55,232 nt of DNA from Promicromonospora iranensis (GCF_028994775.1 NZ_JAJQMN010000020.1:1-55232); one strand, 5' to 3'; positions 1-9,296 are shown, counted from the first letter of the stretch. Translations and numbers: made by a program. The notes: generated by a model from the letters alone, not told the origin.

Positions 1-405
1 CCCGAGTGGCCTACGTCGAGATCCACGCAGATGAGAAGGCCGATACCGCAGTCGGGGTCCTGCACCGGGCAGTGGCCTGGCTGGCCGAACGCGGCGTGAG
101 CGTCCAGCGAGTGCTGTCCAGCAACGGGTCGGCCTACCGGTCCCACGCCTGGCGAGATGCGTGCGACCAGCTCGGGATCAAGCCCAAACGGACCCGCCCC
201 TACCGACCTCAGACCAACGGCAAGATCGAACGATTCCACCGCACCCTGGCCGACGGATGGGCCTACGCCCGGCACTACCACTCCGAGGCCGAACGCCGCA
301 CCGAACTACCGGGCTGGCTCCACTTCTACAACCACCACCGCACCCACTCAGCGATCGGCAACCAACCACCCATCAGCCGACTGAACAACCTCCCTGGACA
401 TCACA
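1..405 (+). mobile_element. Right-hand part of an IS481-family insertion sequence
   Basis: The window opens inside an IS481-like element. The coding sequence runs to the very end of the element, and the terminal sequence ends in ...CCTGGACATCACA (about 393-405), whose complement begins TGTGATG, a plausible right inverted repeat. It is followed at 406-411 by GCTAGG, which fits the NCTAGN target known for IS481. The left end lies outside the window, so completeness cannot be judged. The exact end is an inference from the repeat-like sequence and target motif. Confidence 0.6.
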
Positions 406-410
406 GCTAG
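3..410 (+). CDS. IS481-family transposase, C-terminal part (5' end outside window)
   Basis: This is the C-terminal part of a DDE transposase with an rve-type integrase core. The stretch reads AYVEIHADEKADTAV, then SSNGSAYRSHAWRDAC containing the core strand, then KRTRPYRPQTNGKIERFHRTL, which carries the PxTNGKIERFHRT signature with the catalytic Glu. It closes with the typical FYNHHRTHSAIGNQPPISRL tail. The frame is open to the left edge, so a GTG at 6 is very unlikely to be the true start. The TAG stop (408-410) lies in the CTAG of the putative target site rather than inside the element. The stop overlaps that of the convergent metallophosphoesterase. Confidence 0.85.
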   Translation, partial: RVAYVEIHADEKADTAVGVLHRAVAWLAERGVSVQRVLSSNGSAYRSHAWRDACDQLGIKPKRTRPYRPQTNGKIERFHRTLADGWAYARHYHSEAERRTELPGWLHFYNHHRTHSAIGNQPPISRLNNLPGHHS

Positions 411-1345
411 GCCACCCGCGCCGTCAGCGTCATCAGCGTCGCCTCAGGGCGGCACGCGAAGCGCACCTGCGCGTAGGGCGATGTGCCGGCGCCTGCGGAC
501 ACGTGGAGCCACGTCGAGCCCTCGCCACCCTCGCGGTCGGGCCGGGCTCCGGGCCACCCGTGCAGGCCGGACGCACGGGTCCGGTCCAGGTCGCAGTTGG
601 TCACGAGCGCCCCGTAGAACGGCAGGCAGAGCTGCCCGCCGTGCGTGTGGCCGGCGATGATCGCGTCGACGCCGTCAGCCTTCAGCTGGTTCAGCACCCG
701 CTGGTACGGCGCGTGCACGACGCCGAGGCGCAGCACCGCGTCCTCCTCGCCCGGCACGCGGCCCGGCTCCGGCATGACGTCCCGGTCGAGGTGGGGGTCG
801 TCCATGCCGACCAGCCCGACGGTGCGACCGTCGCGCAGCTCCACCAGCCCGCGGCTGTTGTCGAGGTCCACCCAGCCGGCTTCGGTGAACGCCTTGGTGA
901 GCGACTCCGTGGGCAGCGGAACCTTGTCCTCACGCTGGACGCGAGCGTCGGGGAGGAGGTACCGGGCCGGGTTCTTGAACGTCGGTGCGTAGTAGTCGTT
1001 CGAACCCATGACGAACGCGCCGGGCACGTCCATCAGCTGGCCGAGGACATCGAGCAGCGGAGCCAGCGCCTGGGTGTGGCCGAAGTTGTCGCCCGTGTTG
1101 ATCACCAGGTCGGGTTCGAGCGCGGCGAGCGACTGCACCCAGGCCTGCTTGGTGCGCTGACTCGGCGTCAGGTGCAGATCCGAGACGTGGAGCACCCGGA
1201 TCGGGCGCTGCCCCGGTGGCAGCACAGGCATGGTGACCCGCCGCACACGGAAGAGCTTGGTCTCCACGTGCGCGTACGCGAGTCCGGCGGCGACGACGCC
1301 CCCGGCTATCCCGAGCGCCTTGCCGACGTTACCCAGCGTCCCCAT
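407..1345 (-). CDS. Metallophosphoesterase, calcineurin-like, membrane-anchored
   Basis: A 312-residue calcineurin-like phosphoesterase. An N-terminal hydrophobic segment (about residues 8-24) suggests a signal anchor. The dinuclear metal-site motifs are visible in order: VSDLH (near 54-58), GDNFGH (85-90), GSND (114-117, in place of the usual GNHD) and GHTHGGQ near residue 232. Members of this family hydrolyse phosphomonoesters or diesters; the substrate here is unknown. It starts 5 nt after the stop of the upstream penicillin-binding protein gene, so the two are probably co-transcribed, a common actinobacterial pairing. Its stop codon shares CTAG with the adjoining IS481 transposase. The C-terminus looks complete, so the insertion apparently did not truncate it. 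Confidence 0.9.
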   Translation of the reverse strand: MGTLGNVGKALGIAGGVVAAGLAYAHVETKLFRVRRVTMPVLPPGQRPIRVLHVSDLHLTPSQRTKQAWVQSLAALEPDLVINTGDNFGHTQALAPLLDVLGQLMDVPGAFVMGSNDYYAPTFKNPARYLLPDARVQREDKVPLPTESLTKAFTEAGWVDLDNSRGLVELRDGRTVGLVGMDDPHLDRDVMPEPGRVPGEEDAVLRLGVVHAPYQRVLNQLKADGVDAIIAGHTHGGQLCLPFYGALVTNCDLDRTRASGLHGWPGARPDREGGEGSTWLHVSAGAGTSPYAQVRFACRPEATLMTLTARVA

Positions 1346-1350
1346 AGAGA

Positions 1351-3705
1351 TCAGTCGTTCCCGTTGTTGCCGCCGTTGCCGTTCCCGTTACCGCCGCCGT
1401 TGCCGTTCCCGTTCCCGTTGCCGGAGTCGCCACCGCCGCCGTTGTCACCGGAGTCGCCACCCTCATCGTCGTCCGAGCCGCCGCCACCGGAGCCGCCGTC
1501 GTCGTTGTTGTTGTTGTTGGACTTCGGGGACGGAGCCTTACCGACGAGGTTCGGGTCCGCAGGGCCGAAGTTCTTGATTGGCAGATCGGCCACGGCCTGG
1601 TCCATGTACGTCTTCCACGTCGGCGCAGCAATCTCGCCACCGTAGAGAGCGTCGTAGAACTGACCCTTCACGTAAAAGTTGAAGTGCTCGAAGTCACCGT
1701 TCGCCTCCCCGACCCAGACGGAGGTCGAGAGATTCGGCGTGTACCCCGTGAACCAGCTCTGGTACGCGCCGTTCGTCGTACCGGTCTTGCCGGCCACGGG
1801 GCGACCATCGTTGAGGCCGCCGTCGAGCTTCCAGGCCGTGCCTGTCGATCCGAAGACCTTGCTCATGGCGAAAGCGACAGTGTTCGCCACGTTGGGCTCG
1901 ATGGTCTGCTTGCACTCGCTCCCGGGCACCTTCATCTTCTTGCCATCCCGCTCGTACACCTCAAGGATCGCGACCGGCTCGCAGTAGGTACCACCGCTGG
2001 CGAACGTCGCGTACGAGGCAGCCATGTAGACCGGCGTCGTCGACTGGGTGCCCAGCGTCATCGGTGCGAAGACGTCAATGTCCGACTTCTTGGGGACGTC
2101 GATGAGCCGGGGCGACGGATCGGTCGACGTGGTCGGCCGGAAGCCGGCGTCCCATGCTGTGTTGGCTACATTGCACAGGTTCAGTTCGTGCGACATGCGG
2201 GCGTAGACGGTGTTCAGCGACTGGAACGTTCCCGTCATGATGTTGGTCATCCCACTAGTCGAGCCTTCAACGTTTCCAACATTCCAAACATCACCGCCCA
2301 GGCTCTGCTTGCAGGGTTGCACCTGGAAAGACGAAACGGGTGCGGAATACGAGCTGGCGCTGATCGGGTCATACAGCTGGCGGCCGGAACGCAGCCACTC
2401 CGCGAGAACGTACGGCTTGAAGTTCGACCCGAGCTGGAACCCGCGGGACCCTCCGTGTGCGTTGTCAGCGGAGTAGTTCAACGAGGTGTGCCGGGGGGCC
2501 GGTTCTGCACCCGAGTCATAGGGGATGTTCTGCGCCATCGCCAGGATCTTGCCCGTCCCAGGCTCGACCGAGGTGATCGCAGCCTCGAGCTGACTCGGGT
2601 CGTCTGCCGGGACGGCATTCGTGATCGTCTTTTCGGCGGCGCGCTGCATCTTGATGTCCAACGTCGTGACGATCTTCAGTCCACCGCGGTACAGGAGATC
2701 TGAGCGGTCATCCCTGGTCTCTCCGAACTCGGGACTGGCCATGACCTCCTTGATGACGTAGTCGCAGAAGAACGCTGCGCCCTTCGCGGAGTCACATCCG
2801 ACGTCCAGGGGCTGGACGTCAAGGCTGTCCGACAGCTTCGTCGCCAGCGCCTCGTCCCGCTCCTCGGTCGAGATGTAGCCCAGCTGCCACATCTTGCCGA
2901 CGACGAGGTCACGACGTTCCCTGGCCCTCTCCGGGTTCTCCACCGGGTCGAACTGGCCCGGCGCCTTGGTGATGCCGGCGATCGTCGCCGCCTCGACCAC
3001 CGACAGGTCGCTCGACGACTTGTTGAAGTAGTGCCGCGCGGCCGTCTCGACGCCGTAGACGCTTCGGCCGAACTGCGCGATGTTGAGGTAGCCCTGCAGG
3101 ATCTCGTCCTTGGACATCTCCTTCTCGAGGGCGATCGCGAGCTTCGCCTCGCGCAGCTTGCGCGTCAGCGAGTCCTCGCGAGCCTCCAGGATGCCGAAGG
3201 TGTCACCCGACCGGTCGGCCTCCTCGATCAGGACGTTCTTCACGTACTGCTGCGTGAGCGTCGAGGCGCCCTGCATGTCGCCGCCACCGAAGTTCTTGAC
3301 CGCGGCGCGCGAGATGCCCTCGGGGTCCACGCCACCGTGCGTGTAGAAGCGCTCGTCCTCGATGGAGATGACGGCGTTCTTCATGTTGTCCGACACCTTG
3401 TCGAGCGGCACGACGATGCGGTTCTGCGCGTAGAACGTGGCCAGCTTCGTCTTGCCGTCGCTCGCATAGATCTGGGACTGCTCCGACAGCGGACCCGGAA
3501 CCAGCTCGGCCGGCACCTCCTCGAAGACCTCGACGCCGGTGTCGACGGCGGTGTTCACGCCCGACGCCAGCGGGATCACGAGCCCGGCCGCGATCACGCC
3601 ACCAGCACCAGCGGTGAGCACGAATGCGAGAAGGAGTCCGATGAGCTGCGCGGCGGGAATGGTCCGGGTGATCCGGCGCGGCTCGCGAGGGTTCGCCATG
3701 GCCAT
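1351..3705 (-). CDS. Bifunctional penicillin-binding protein (GT51 transglycosylase / transpeptidase)
   Basis: Class A PBP of 784 residues that polymerises and cross-links peptidoglycan at the outer face of the membrane. There is one N-terminal transmembrane helix (about 20-47). The GT51 domain shows EDERFYTHGG (116-125) and GASTLTQQYVKN (147-158). The transpeptidase shows SNFK (catalytic Ser427), SLN (496-498) and KTGTT (640-644). The last 60 or so residues are a low-complexity Asn/Gly/Asp tail with runs such as GNGNGNG, probably a flexible extracellular extension. The start ATG lies 6 nt after TAACCT, suggesting a leaderless mRNA; a second ATG two codons on is possible. The metallophosphoesterase follows after 5 nt. 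Confidence 0.95.
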   Translation of the reverse strand: MAMANPREPRRITRTIPAAQLIGLLLAFVLTAGAGGVIAAGLVIPLASGVNTAVDTGVEVFEEVPAELVPGPLSEQSQIYASDGKTKLATFYAQNRIVVPLDKVSDNMKNAVISIEDERFYTHGGVDPEGISRAAVKNFGGGDMQGASTLTQQYVKNVLIEEADRSGDTFGILEAREDSLTRKLREAKLAIALEKEMSKDEILQGYLNIAQFGRSVYGVETAARHYFNKSSSDLSVVEAATIAGITKAPGQFDPVENPERARERRDLVVGKMWQLGYISTEERDEALATKLSDSLDVQPLDVGCDSAKGAAFFCDYVIKEVMASPEFGETRDDRSDLLYRGGLKIVTTLDIKMQRAAEKTITNAVPADDPSQLEAAITSVEPGTGKILAMAQNIPYDSGAEPAPRHTSLNYSADNAHGGSRGFQLGSNFKPYVLAEWLRSGRQLYDPISASSYSAPVSSFQVQPCKQSLGGDVWNVGNVEGSTSGMTNIMTGTFQSLNTVYARMSHELNLCNVANTAWDAGFRPTTSTDPSPRLIDVPKKSDIDVFAPMTLGTQSTTPVYMAASYATFASGGTYCEPVAILEVYERDGKKMKVPGSECKQTIEPNVANTVAFAMSKVFGSTGTAWKLDGGLNDGRPVAGKTGTTNGAYQSWFTGYTPNLSTSVWVGEANGDFEHFNFYVKGQFYDALYGGEIAAPTWKTYMDQAVADLPIKNFGPADPNLVGKAPSPKSNNNNNDDGGSGGGGSDDDEGGDSGDNGGGGDSGNGNGNGNGGGNGNGNGGNNGND

Positions 3706-3813
3706 GAGCCCAGGTTACGGGCTGTACCTGACCGGGCGCGCCGAAACTGGAGCCACCCGTGTGCAGGTCTCGTGGGGAATCGCCGTCGCCGATCGCGGGC
3801 TAGCATCGTCGCC

Positions 3814-3981
3814 ATGGCAACGAAGTGGGAGTACGCGACGATCCCCCTCCTCATTCACAACACCAAGGCGATCCTCGATCAGTGGGGCTCGGACGGCTGG
3901 GAGCTCGTGCAGGTGGTCCCCGGACCCGACGGCACCGGTCTCGTCGCTTACCTGAAGCGGCCGGCGGGCGGTGACGCATGA
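3814..3981 (+). CDS. DUF4177 family small protein
   Basis: A 55-residue protein beginning MATKWEYATIPLL and containing DQWGSDGWELVQVV, the hallmark of DUF4177 proteins. These are short, single-domain actinobacterial proteins of unknown function. TAGCAT at 3801-3806 lies 7 nt before the ATG, consistent with a leaderless transcript. Its stop overlaps the start of the RidA gene (ATGA), so the two are translationally coupled. A longer upstream open frame exists, but this start gives the family's usual length and N-terminus. Confidence 0.85.
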   Translation: MATKWEYATIPLLIHNTKAILDQWGSDGWELVQVVPGPDGTGLVAYLKRPAGGDA

Positions 3982-4445
3982 CCCACGAGAAGCGCCTCGC
4001 CGAGCTGGGCATCACCCTCCCTGAGGTAGCGGCTCCGGTCGCGGCATACGTGCCGGCTGTGCAGACCGGCCGCTACATCTACACCTCGGGGCAGCTGCCC
4101 TTCGTCGACGGCGCCCTGCCGGCGACCGGCAAGGTGGGCGAGGGCGAGGGTCTTGTCTCTCCCGACGACGCCGCGGCCTACGCGCGCGCCTGCGCACTCA
4201 ACGCCCTGGCAGCGGTCCGGTCGGTCACGGGCTCGCTCGATGCGATCTCCCGGATCGTGAAGGTCGTCGGGTTCGTCGCGAGCGACCCGTCGTTCACCGG
4301 CCAGCCCGCGGTCATCAACGGTGCCAGCACGGTGCTCGGCGAGATCTTCGGCGACGCCGGCCTGCACGCCCGATCCGCCGTCGGCGTGGCAGTTCTTCCG
4401 CTGGACTCACCGGTCGAGCTGGAACTCGTCGTCGAGCTGACGTAA
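3978..4445 (+). CDS. RidA family protein (YjgF/YER057c/UK114)
   Basis: A 155-residue RidA-fold protein. Archetypal members hydrolyse reactive enamine/imine intermediates released by PLP enzymes. The longer actinobacterial subgroup has TSGQLPFVDG near residue 36 and ends VAVLPLDSPVELELVVEL. In the segment where RidA proper has the substrate-carboxylate Arg (IEI..A..R), this protein has HARSAVGVAVLPLD, so Arg is present but the exact activity is uncertain. It is coupled to the DUF4177 gene by a 4-nt overlap. No terminator is obvious before the tRNA gene downstream. Confidence 0.88.
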   Translation: MTHEKRLAELGITLPEVAAPVAAYVPAVQTGRYIYTSGQLPFVDGALPATGKVGEGEGLVSPDDAAAYARACALNALAAVRSVTGSLDAISRIVKVVGFVASDPSFTGQPAVINGASTVLGEIFGDAGLHARSAVGVAVLPLDSPVELELVVELT

Positions 4446-4576
4446 CGCCCCGCAGCGGCCCGGAACGAGCGTGATCGGACCCACTGTGGATTCGGTTTCC
4501 GTTCCGGGCCCTGCGTCGGCTATTCTGAGCAGGCTTCCGCGGAAAGGCTTCGTGCCTGTCGTGCGGTGGACTCCAT

Positions 4577-4653
<77 letters not shown>

Positions 4654-4655
4654 TG

Positions 4656-4704
4656 AAAAAGGCCCTCTGACCAGCAGAAATGCTGTGTCGGAGGGCCTTT
4701 TTCG
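4656..4704 (+). terminator. Intrinsic terminator after tRNA-Pro
   Basis: AAAAAGGCCCTC (from 4656) pairs with GAGGGCCTTTTT (to about 4702), enclosing a second small stem CAGCA/TGCTG. The T-run on the 3' side makes a classic intrinsic terminator; the A-run on the 5' side could make it bidirectional. Confidence 0.85.
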
Positions 4705-4883
4705 TTGCCTGTCCGCACCGGCGGCGCCCTTCACCAGTCAGGCTTCACGCCCGCGGCCGAATCGACAGGCGCCGGCCCGCAGCTGAGGGGCCGACCACCG
4801 ACTGCCGTCGGCGGCGGTTCTGCCGTCGGCAGAGGACATTCGTCCAGCGCGCACATCGAACACCTGTCGGATACGTTGGTGCC

Positions 4884-6521
4884 ATGACGCGAACCAGTGG
4901 TCGATCACGACGGACGCCCGACGGCTCTCCTCCGTCGGCGCCGCTCGGCGTGGACGGCGCTGCGCTCCGCCCGTCGGCGCTGCGAGCTGTGCGCGAGCAG
5001 CTCGCGGACATGATCCTTCCAGGCACCTCCGACACGGCTTCCGCACCGGCCGACGGGGTTCAAGCACAATGGATCGATCTGCTCGCGGAACTCGAAGCCC
5101 TGAAGAACACCGCGACCGCCGCTCAGGCTCGATTGGCCGTAGCAGTGGAGGAAGCCACGAAGGCCGCCGAGGCCGAACATGGGGTCCGTGCTGAGCGGCG
5201 GGGTCGGGCCGTGCCGAACCAGGTCGGGCCAGCGATGCAGCAGAGCCCGCACGCCGGATCAGCGTTCCTGGGCACGGCGCGGGTATGGCTGACTGGCATG
5301 CCCCACACGTTCCACGCGCTCCGCACCGGAGCGCTCTCGCAGTGGCGCGCGACCCTGTTGGTCCGGGAGACCTCGCACCTGACGGCGGAGCATCGCGCTC
5401 AGATCGATGAGCAGATCTGCGGGCCCGCGAACCTGCCAGCACTGGCGGGGACAGGCACCCGCCGGCTTGTCGCGCGGATCAAGGAGCTCGCGGGCCAGCT
5501 GGACGTGCACGCGTGTGTGAAGCGGAACGCGAAGGCGGCCGGTGAGCGGTGCGTCTCGGTCCGTCCCGCACCGGACCTGATGGTGTACCTGACCGCACTG
5601 GTACCCATGCAACAAGGCGTCCAGGCGTACGCGCAGCTGAAGAAGCACGCCGAAGCAGCCAAGGCGACCGGCGACGAGCGCGGGACCGGGCAGATCATGG
5701 CCGACACCCTGATCGAACGAGTCACCAGCCGCGAGCCAGGTCATGCCGATGACGTCCCGGTCACGCTCAACCTGCTGGTCTCCGACCAGACGCTGCTGAC
5801 CGGTGGTGATGAGCCCGGTGTGGTCATAGAGGGGATGTCCGTGGGCGCGGGCGTCGTCCCTGCCCCGGTGGCCCGGCACCTGGCCGCGCACGGGATCGAC
5901 GCCGACGCCGCATGGCTCCGCTCGATCTACGTCGACCCGAACGGGCGGTTGCTGGCCACCACGTCGAAGGCACGGTTCCACCCGCAAGGGCTGGCGGACC
6001 TGCTGCGTGCTCGTGAGCAGGGCATCTGTGCCACGTCGTGGTGCGACGCCCCGGTACGGCACATCGACCACGTCACCCCGCACGCCGAGGGCGGCGAGAC
6101 CAGCCTGGACAACGGCCAAGGCGTTTGCGTGCGCTGCAACCACGCCAAGCAGGCACCAGGGTGGCGGCAGAAGCCCACCGAGATCAACGGCCGCCACGGC
6201 GTGGAGACGGTCACACCGACGGGGCACAAGTCTGTCTTCGTGGCGCCTGAGCCACCGCAGCCGATCCACGACACCGCACCGGGGCACAAGTCCGTCATCG
6301 CCGCGCCCGCGCCTCCCGAACCGGGTCGTGAGGGACCGCCCGCCTGGACACCGGCGACGGGCATGACCGGTCCCCGTGCCGGGCACACCCCGCGCAGTCG
6401 GTACGACGTCGGGCGCTGTGCCCCGCGGCGCAGCGAGACGATCGCCTACCGCCCGCGGGGGCGGCGCCGGTCCTCGAACCGGCGGCCCCGGACCGACCTC
6501 GCCTGGGCGGATATCCGCTGA
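4884..6521 (+). CDS. DUF222 / HNH endonuclease domain protein (13E12-type)
   Basis: A 545-residue protein with an N-terminal DUF222-like helical region and a C-terminal HNH nuclease domain. The HNH part reads CATSWCDAP, HIDHVTPHAEGGETSLDNG and VCVRCNHAKQ, with both zinc-type Cys pairs and the catalytic His of HIDH. Such proteins are abundant, repeated and variable in actinobacteria (the 13E12 family in mycobacteria); their role is not established. The ATG at 4884 is preceded by TACGTT with a 6-nt gap (leaderless start) and is preferred over open frame running back into the terminator. The C-terminal 100 residues are Pro/Arg-rich and probably disordered. Two copies of a GHKSV-containing segment (GHKSVFVAP, GHKSVIAAP) lie after the HNH domain. 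Confidence 0.88.
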   Translation: MTRTSGRSRRTPDGSPPSAPLGVDGAALRPSALRAVREQLADMILPGTSDTASAPADGVQAQWIDLLAELEALKNTATAAQARLAVAVEEATKAAEAEHGVRAERRGRAVPNQVGPAMQQSPHAGSAFLGTARVWLTGMPHTFHALRTGALSQWRATLLVRETSHLTAEHRAQIDEQICGPANLPALAGTGTRRLVARIKELAGQLDVHACVKRNAKAAGERCVSVRPAPDLMVYLTALVPMQQGVQAYAQLKKHAEAAKATGDERGTGQIMADTLIERVTSREPGHADDVPVTLNLLVSDQTLLTGGDEPGVVIEGMSVGAGVVPAPVARHLAAHGIDADAAWLRSIYVDPNGRLLATTSKARFHPQGLADLLRAREQGICATSWCDAPVRHIDHVTPHAEGGETSLDNGQGVCVRCNHAKQAPGWRQKPTEINGRHGVETVTPTGHKSVFVAPEPPQPIHDTAPGHKSVIAAPAPPEPGREGPPAWTPATGMTGPRAGHTPRSRYDVGRCAPRRSETIAYRPRGRRRSSNRRPRTDLAWADIR

Positions 6522-6601
6522 GCCGACCGCCTCCGGACGCTCGTGCCTGCCCCTCTCTCCGGTGCAAGACTGGAGAGCCAACCCAGCACGGGAGGCATCC
6601 G

Positions 6602-7837
6602 ATGGATCCGTACGTCCTCGTCGGCGGCGGGCTGACGACAGCCCGCGCCGCAGAAGCGCTGCGTGCCGGTGGATACGACGGCGACCTGGTGGTCGTTACG
6701 GCCGAGCCCCATCACCCGTACGAGCGTCCTCCGCTGAGCAAGGACTACCTGCGCGGGGAAGCGGAGCGCGACGTCGCCTTTCCGCTGGACGAAGCCTGGT
6801 ACCGCGAGCACGACGTCACCGTCCGAACCAACGAGACGGTCGTCGGGCTGGACCTGACCAGGCACCACCTGACCCTGTCCGACGGCGGCACGCTCACCTT
6901 CGCGAAGGCACTCCTCGCCCCCGGGTCCACGCCGCGAACACTGGACCAGCCCGGTACGGACCTCGCCGGCGTGCACTACCTCCGCACCATCGACGACTCC
7001 GATCGCATCTCCAGCACGCTGCTCGAGGCATCCCTGGAGGGCGTGGGGCGGCTCGTCGTGATCGGCGACGGGTGGATCGGGCTCGAGGTGGCCGCGTCCG
7101 CACGGTCCCTCGGCCTGGACGTCACGGTGGTGGGTCGTGGTTCACACCCGCTCGGGCGGGTGCTCGGGCCCGAGATGAGCGACTTCTACGCGGGCGTCCA
7201 CGCCGAGCACGAGGTACATCTGCTGCGCAACGCCTCGGTCATGCGAATCCTGGGTGCCGACGGCCGCGTCACCGGCGTCGACCTCACGGACGGCAGGCGC
7301 ATCGGAGCCGACGTCGTGGTGATCGGCGTGGGCGCCGCGCCGAACGTCGGTCTCGCCGAGGCCGCGGGCCTGGACCTCCGGCCCGCGTCGCAGGGCGGGG
7401 GCGTCGTCGTGGACGGCACGCTGGCGACGTCGCACCCCGACGTGTTCGCCGGGGGCGACGTGGCAAGCGTCCCGTCCCCCCACTACGGCCGCCCGCTCCG
7501 CGTCGAGCACTGGGCCATCGCCCAGGAGACCGGCGCGCACGCGGGTCGCGCCATGCTCGGCGCCCCGGACCAGTACGACAAGCTGCCGTACTTCTACAGC
7601 GACCAGTACGACGTCGGCATGGAGTACACGGGCTGGGTGGACGTCGAGGCCGGATACGACGACGTGGTGATCTCCGGAGACACCGGCTCCCGCGAGTTCG
7701 TGGCGTTCTGGCGCGTCGAGGGGCAGGTGGCGGCCGGCATGGCGGTGAACGTGTGGGAGCAGATGGAGCGTGTGGAGGAACTGATCAGGTCTCGGAGGAA
7801 GGTGTCGACAGCGGAGCTGGAGGGCTTCGTCGGCTGA
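6602..7837 (+). CDS. FAD-dependent NAD(P)H-ferredoxin reductase-like oxidoreductase
   Basis: A 411-residue pyridine nucleotide-disulfide-type flavoprotein of the ferredoxin/rhodocoxin reductase group, which passes electrons from NAD(P)H to ferredoxins. The N-terminal FAD motif is VGGGLTTARAAEAL (residues 7-20), followed by YERPPLSKDYL. The NAD-binding motif VIGDGWIGLEVAA lies near residue 155. The second FAD motif, DVFAGGDVA, is near residue 280, and the C-terminal reductase domain follows. GGGAGGC-type sequence sits just before the ATG. No ferredoxin or P450 gene is adjacent, so the partner is unknown. The lipoprotein gene follows after 22 nt. Confidence 0.92.
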   Translation: MDPYVLVGGGLTTARAAEALRAGGYDGDLVVVTAEPHHPYERPPLSKDYLRGEAERDVAFPLDEAWYREHDVTVRTNETVVGLDLTRHHLTLSDGGTLTFAKALLAPGSTPRTLDQPGTDLAGVHYLRTIDDSDRISSTLLEASLEGVGRLVVIGDGWIGLEVAASARSLGLDVTVVGRGSHPLGRVLGPEMSDFYAGVHAEHEVHLLRNASVMRILGADGRVTGVDLTDGRRIGADVVVIGVGAAPNVGLAEAAGLDLRPASQGGGVVVDGTLATSHPDVFAGGDVASVPSPHYGRPLRVEHWAIAQETGAHAGRAMLGAPDQYDKLPYFYSDQYDVGMEYTGWVDVEAGYDDVVISGDTGSREFVAFWRVEGQVAAGMAVNVWEQMERVEELIRSRRKVSTAELEGFVG

Positions 7838-7859
7838 TCCGCGGTGGGACGATTCCCCG

Positions 7860-9290
7860 GTGCCACCACTCCCCCGGATCCTCGTGCTCGCCGCCGCGGC
7901 CGCCCTCACGCTCGTCGGGTGCACCCCGAGCGCTGAACGACCGCCGGCCGAGATCCGGTCCGCGGCCGATGAGGTACGCGAGCTTGACGGCGTCGTCGGC
8001 GTCGAGGTCACCAGGACGACGGTGAGCGGTCCCGTCCAGGGGAACTTCGGCCAGCAGGAAGAAACTCCGCCGAGCAGTGTCGACGCCAGGGTCGAGCTGG
8101 CTGAGTCGCTCGACCCCGCGGCAGCCGGGGACGCCGTCGGCGAGGCGCACCGCCTGCTGGCGGCCGGGGCGGAACGCGTGGACCCCCTCGAGAACGTCAC
8201 CGTGTCAGCGGAGTTCTTCGCCGGATCCGAGCCGTCCGAGAACTTCACGGCAGGTCAGCCCTGGCTCAGCGTCCGGGCGGAAGACGACGCCGAGCCCGAG
8301 AGAGTGGCCGAGGCCACCGAGTACGGCTACGAGCTGCGCGCCACCGGCGCCGAGAGCGTGAGCCTCGGCGTCACCTCCGGGGCGGAGGATCCGCCCACGG
8401 CTTGGGCGTCCGTCGTGGCGTCCTCCGCGGACGACCTCGTCACCCTGGCACGGAAGGCCATCGAGCTGGACCGCGGTGCCGACCTCGAGGCGCCCGGGAT
8501 CCGCTATGAGTCCGCGTCGCGTCCGCCCGACCTGGCCGCCGTCCGGCTCGTGGTCGCAGCGGCAGGCCGACCGGACGTCCGGAACGCCGCCTACGTCGCC
8601 GGCCAGCCGCTCACCATCCAGTCCGACGCCGCGCCCGGCGCGCAGAGCCTCGCCGACCTGCGGTCCTGGCTCGAGGCCCGGCGCTTCGCGACCGCCGACC
8701 ATCCGCTGGCCTACACGGTCCTGGACGCGGAGTACACCGAGGCCACCGGCTGGGTCTCGGGCGCCGTTCCCACCGCCCACGCACCGCACACCGTCCCGCT
8801 CCCGGCCGGGACCAAGGCCTGGCCGGACGACGACGCGGCGCCGGCCTGCACGGATGACGACCTGCGCATCGCCTGGGCCGGGTCCGACGCCGCGACCGGG
8901 CACCGCTACGGTCTGCTCACCGCGCGCAACGTCGCGGGAAACGCGTGCGCCCTCGAGGCGGTGCCGGGAGTGACGCCCCTGAACGGTGCCGGTCGCGGCC
9001 AGGACGACGTGTCGATCGAGCTCTACGCACCAGGCGTGGTGCCGGGCCGGCTGGTCGTCCCGCCCGGGGAGACAGCATCGGCAGCGGTCGAGTGGGGCGC
9101 CATGTCGACGGCGAACGACCCCGACCTCACGACGACGCTCCGCGTGGTGCCGCAGCCCGGGACCGCCGCCGTCGAGGTGCCGGTCTCGGGACGCCCGGAG
9201 TCACGCGGCGGCCTCGACGTGCTGGACGGCGCCGCGCTCCGGATCAGCCCTTGGGTGCAGGCGCTGGAGGGCTACAGCCCCGCCCGGTGA
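7860..9290 (+). CDS. Putative lipoprotein with C-terminal DUF4232-like domain
   Basis: A 476-residue secreted lipoprotein starting at GTG. The signal peptide ILVLAAAAALTLVGC ends in a lipobox (LVGC). The central part is Ala/Asp/Glu-rich with no motif I recognise. The C-terminal third (from CTDDDLRIAWAGSDAATG) resembles DUF4232, a domain common in actinobacterial cell-surface proteins that usually carries paired Cys; Cys residues are present in CTDDDL and NACALEAV. The function is unknown. It lies 22 nt after the reductase gene and may be co-transcribed. It ends 6 nt before the convergent DUF4267 gene, with no terminator between them. Confidence 0.8.
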   Translation: MPPLPRILVLAAAAALTLVGCTPSAERPPAEIRSAADEVRELDGVVGVEVTRTTVSGPVQGNFGQQEETPPSSVDARVELAESLDPAAAGDAVGEAHRLLAAGAERVDPLENVTVSAEFFAGSEPSENFTAGQPWLSVRAEDDAEPERVAEATEYGYELRATGAESVSLGVTSGAEDPPTAWASVVASSADDLVTLARKAIELDRGADLEAPGIRYESASRPPDLAAVRLVVAAAGRPDVRNAAYVAGQPLTIQSDAAPGAQSLADLRSWLEARRFATADHPLAYTVLDAEYTEATGWVSGAVPTAHAPHTVPLPAGTKAWPDDDAAPACTDDDLRIAWAGSDAATGHRYGLLTARNVAGNACALEAVPGVTPLNGAGRGQDDVSIELYAPGVVPGRLVVPPGETASAAVEWGAMSTANDPDLTTTLRVVPQPGTAAVEVPVSGRPESRGGLDVLDGAALRISPWVQALEGYSPAR

Positions 9291-9296
9291 GCCGCG

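Noticed and set aside
161-1645. A long forward open frame (about 494 codons) opposite the metallophosphoesterase and PBP genes
   Set aside because: It is an antisense shadow typical of high-GC DNA: low-complexity Pro/Arg/His-rich translation, no domain, and it overlaps two well-supported reverse genes and the IS end.
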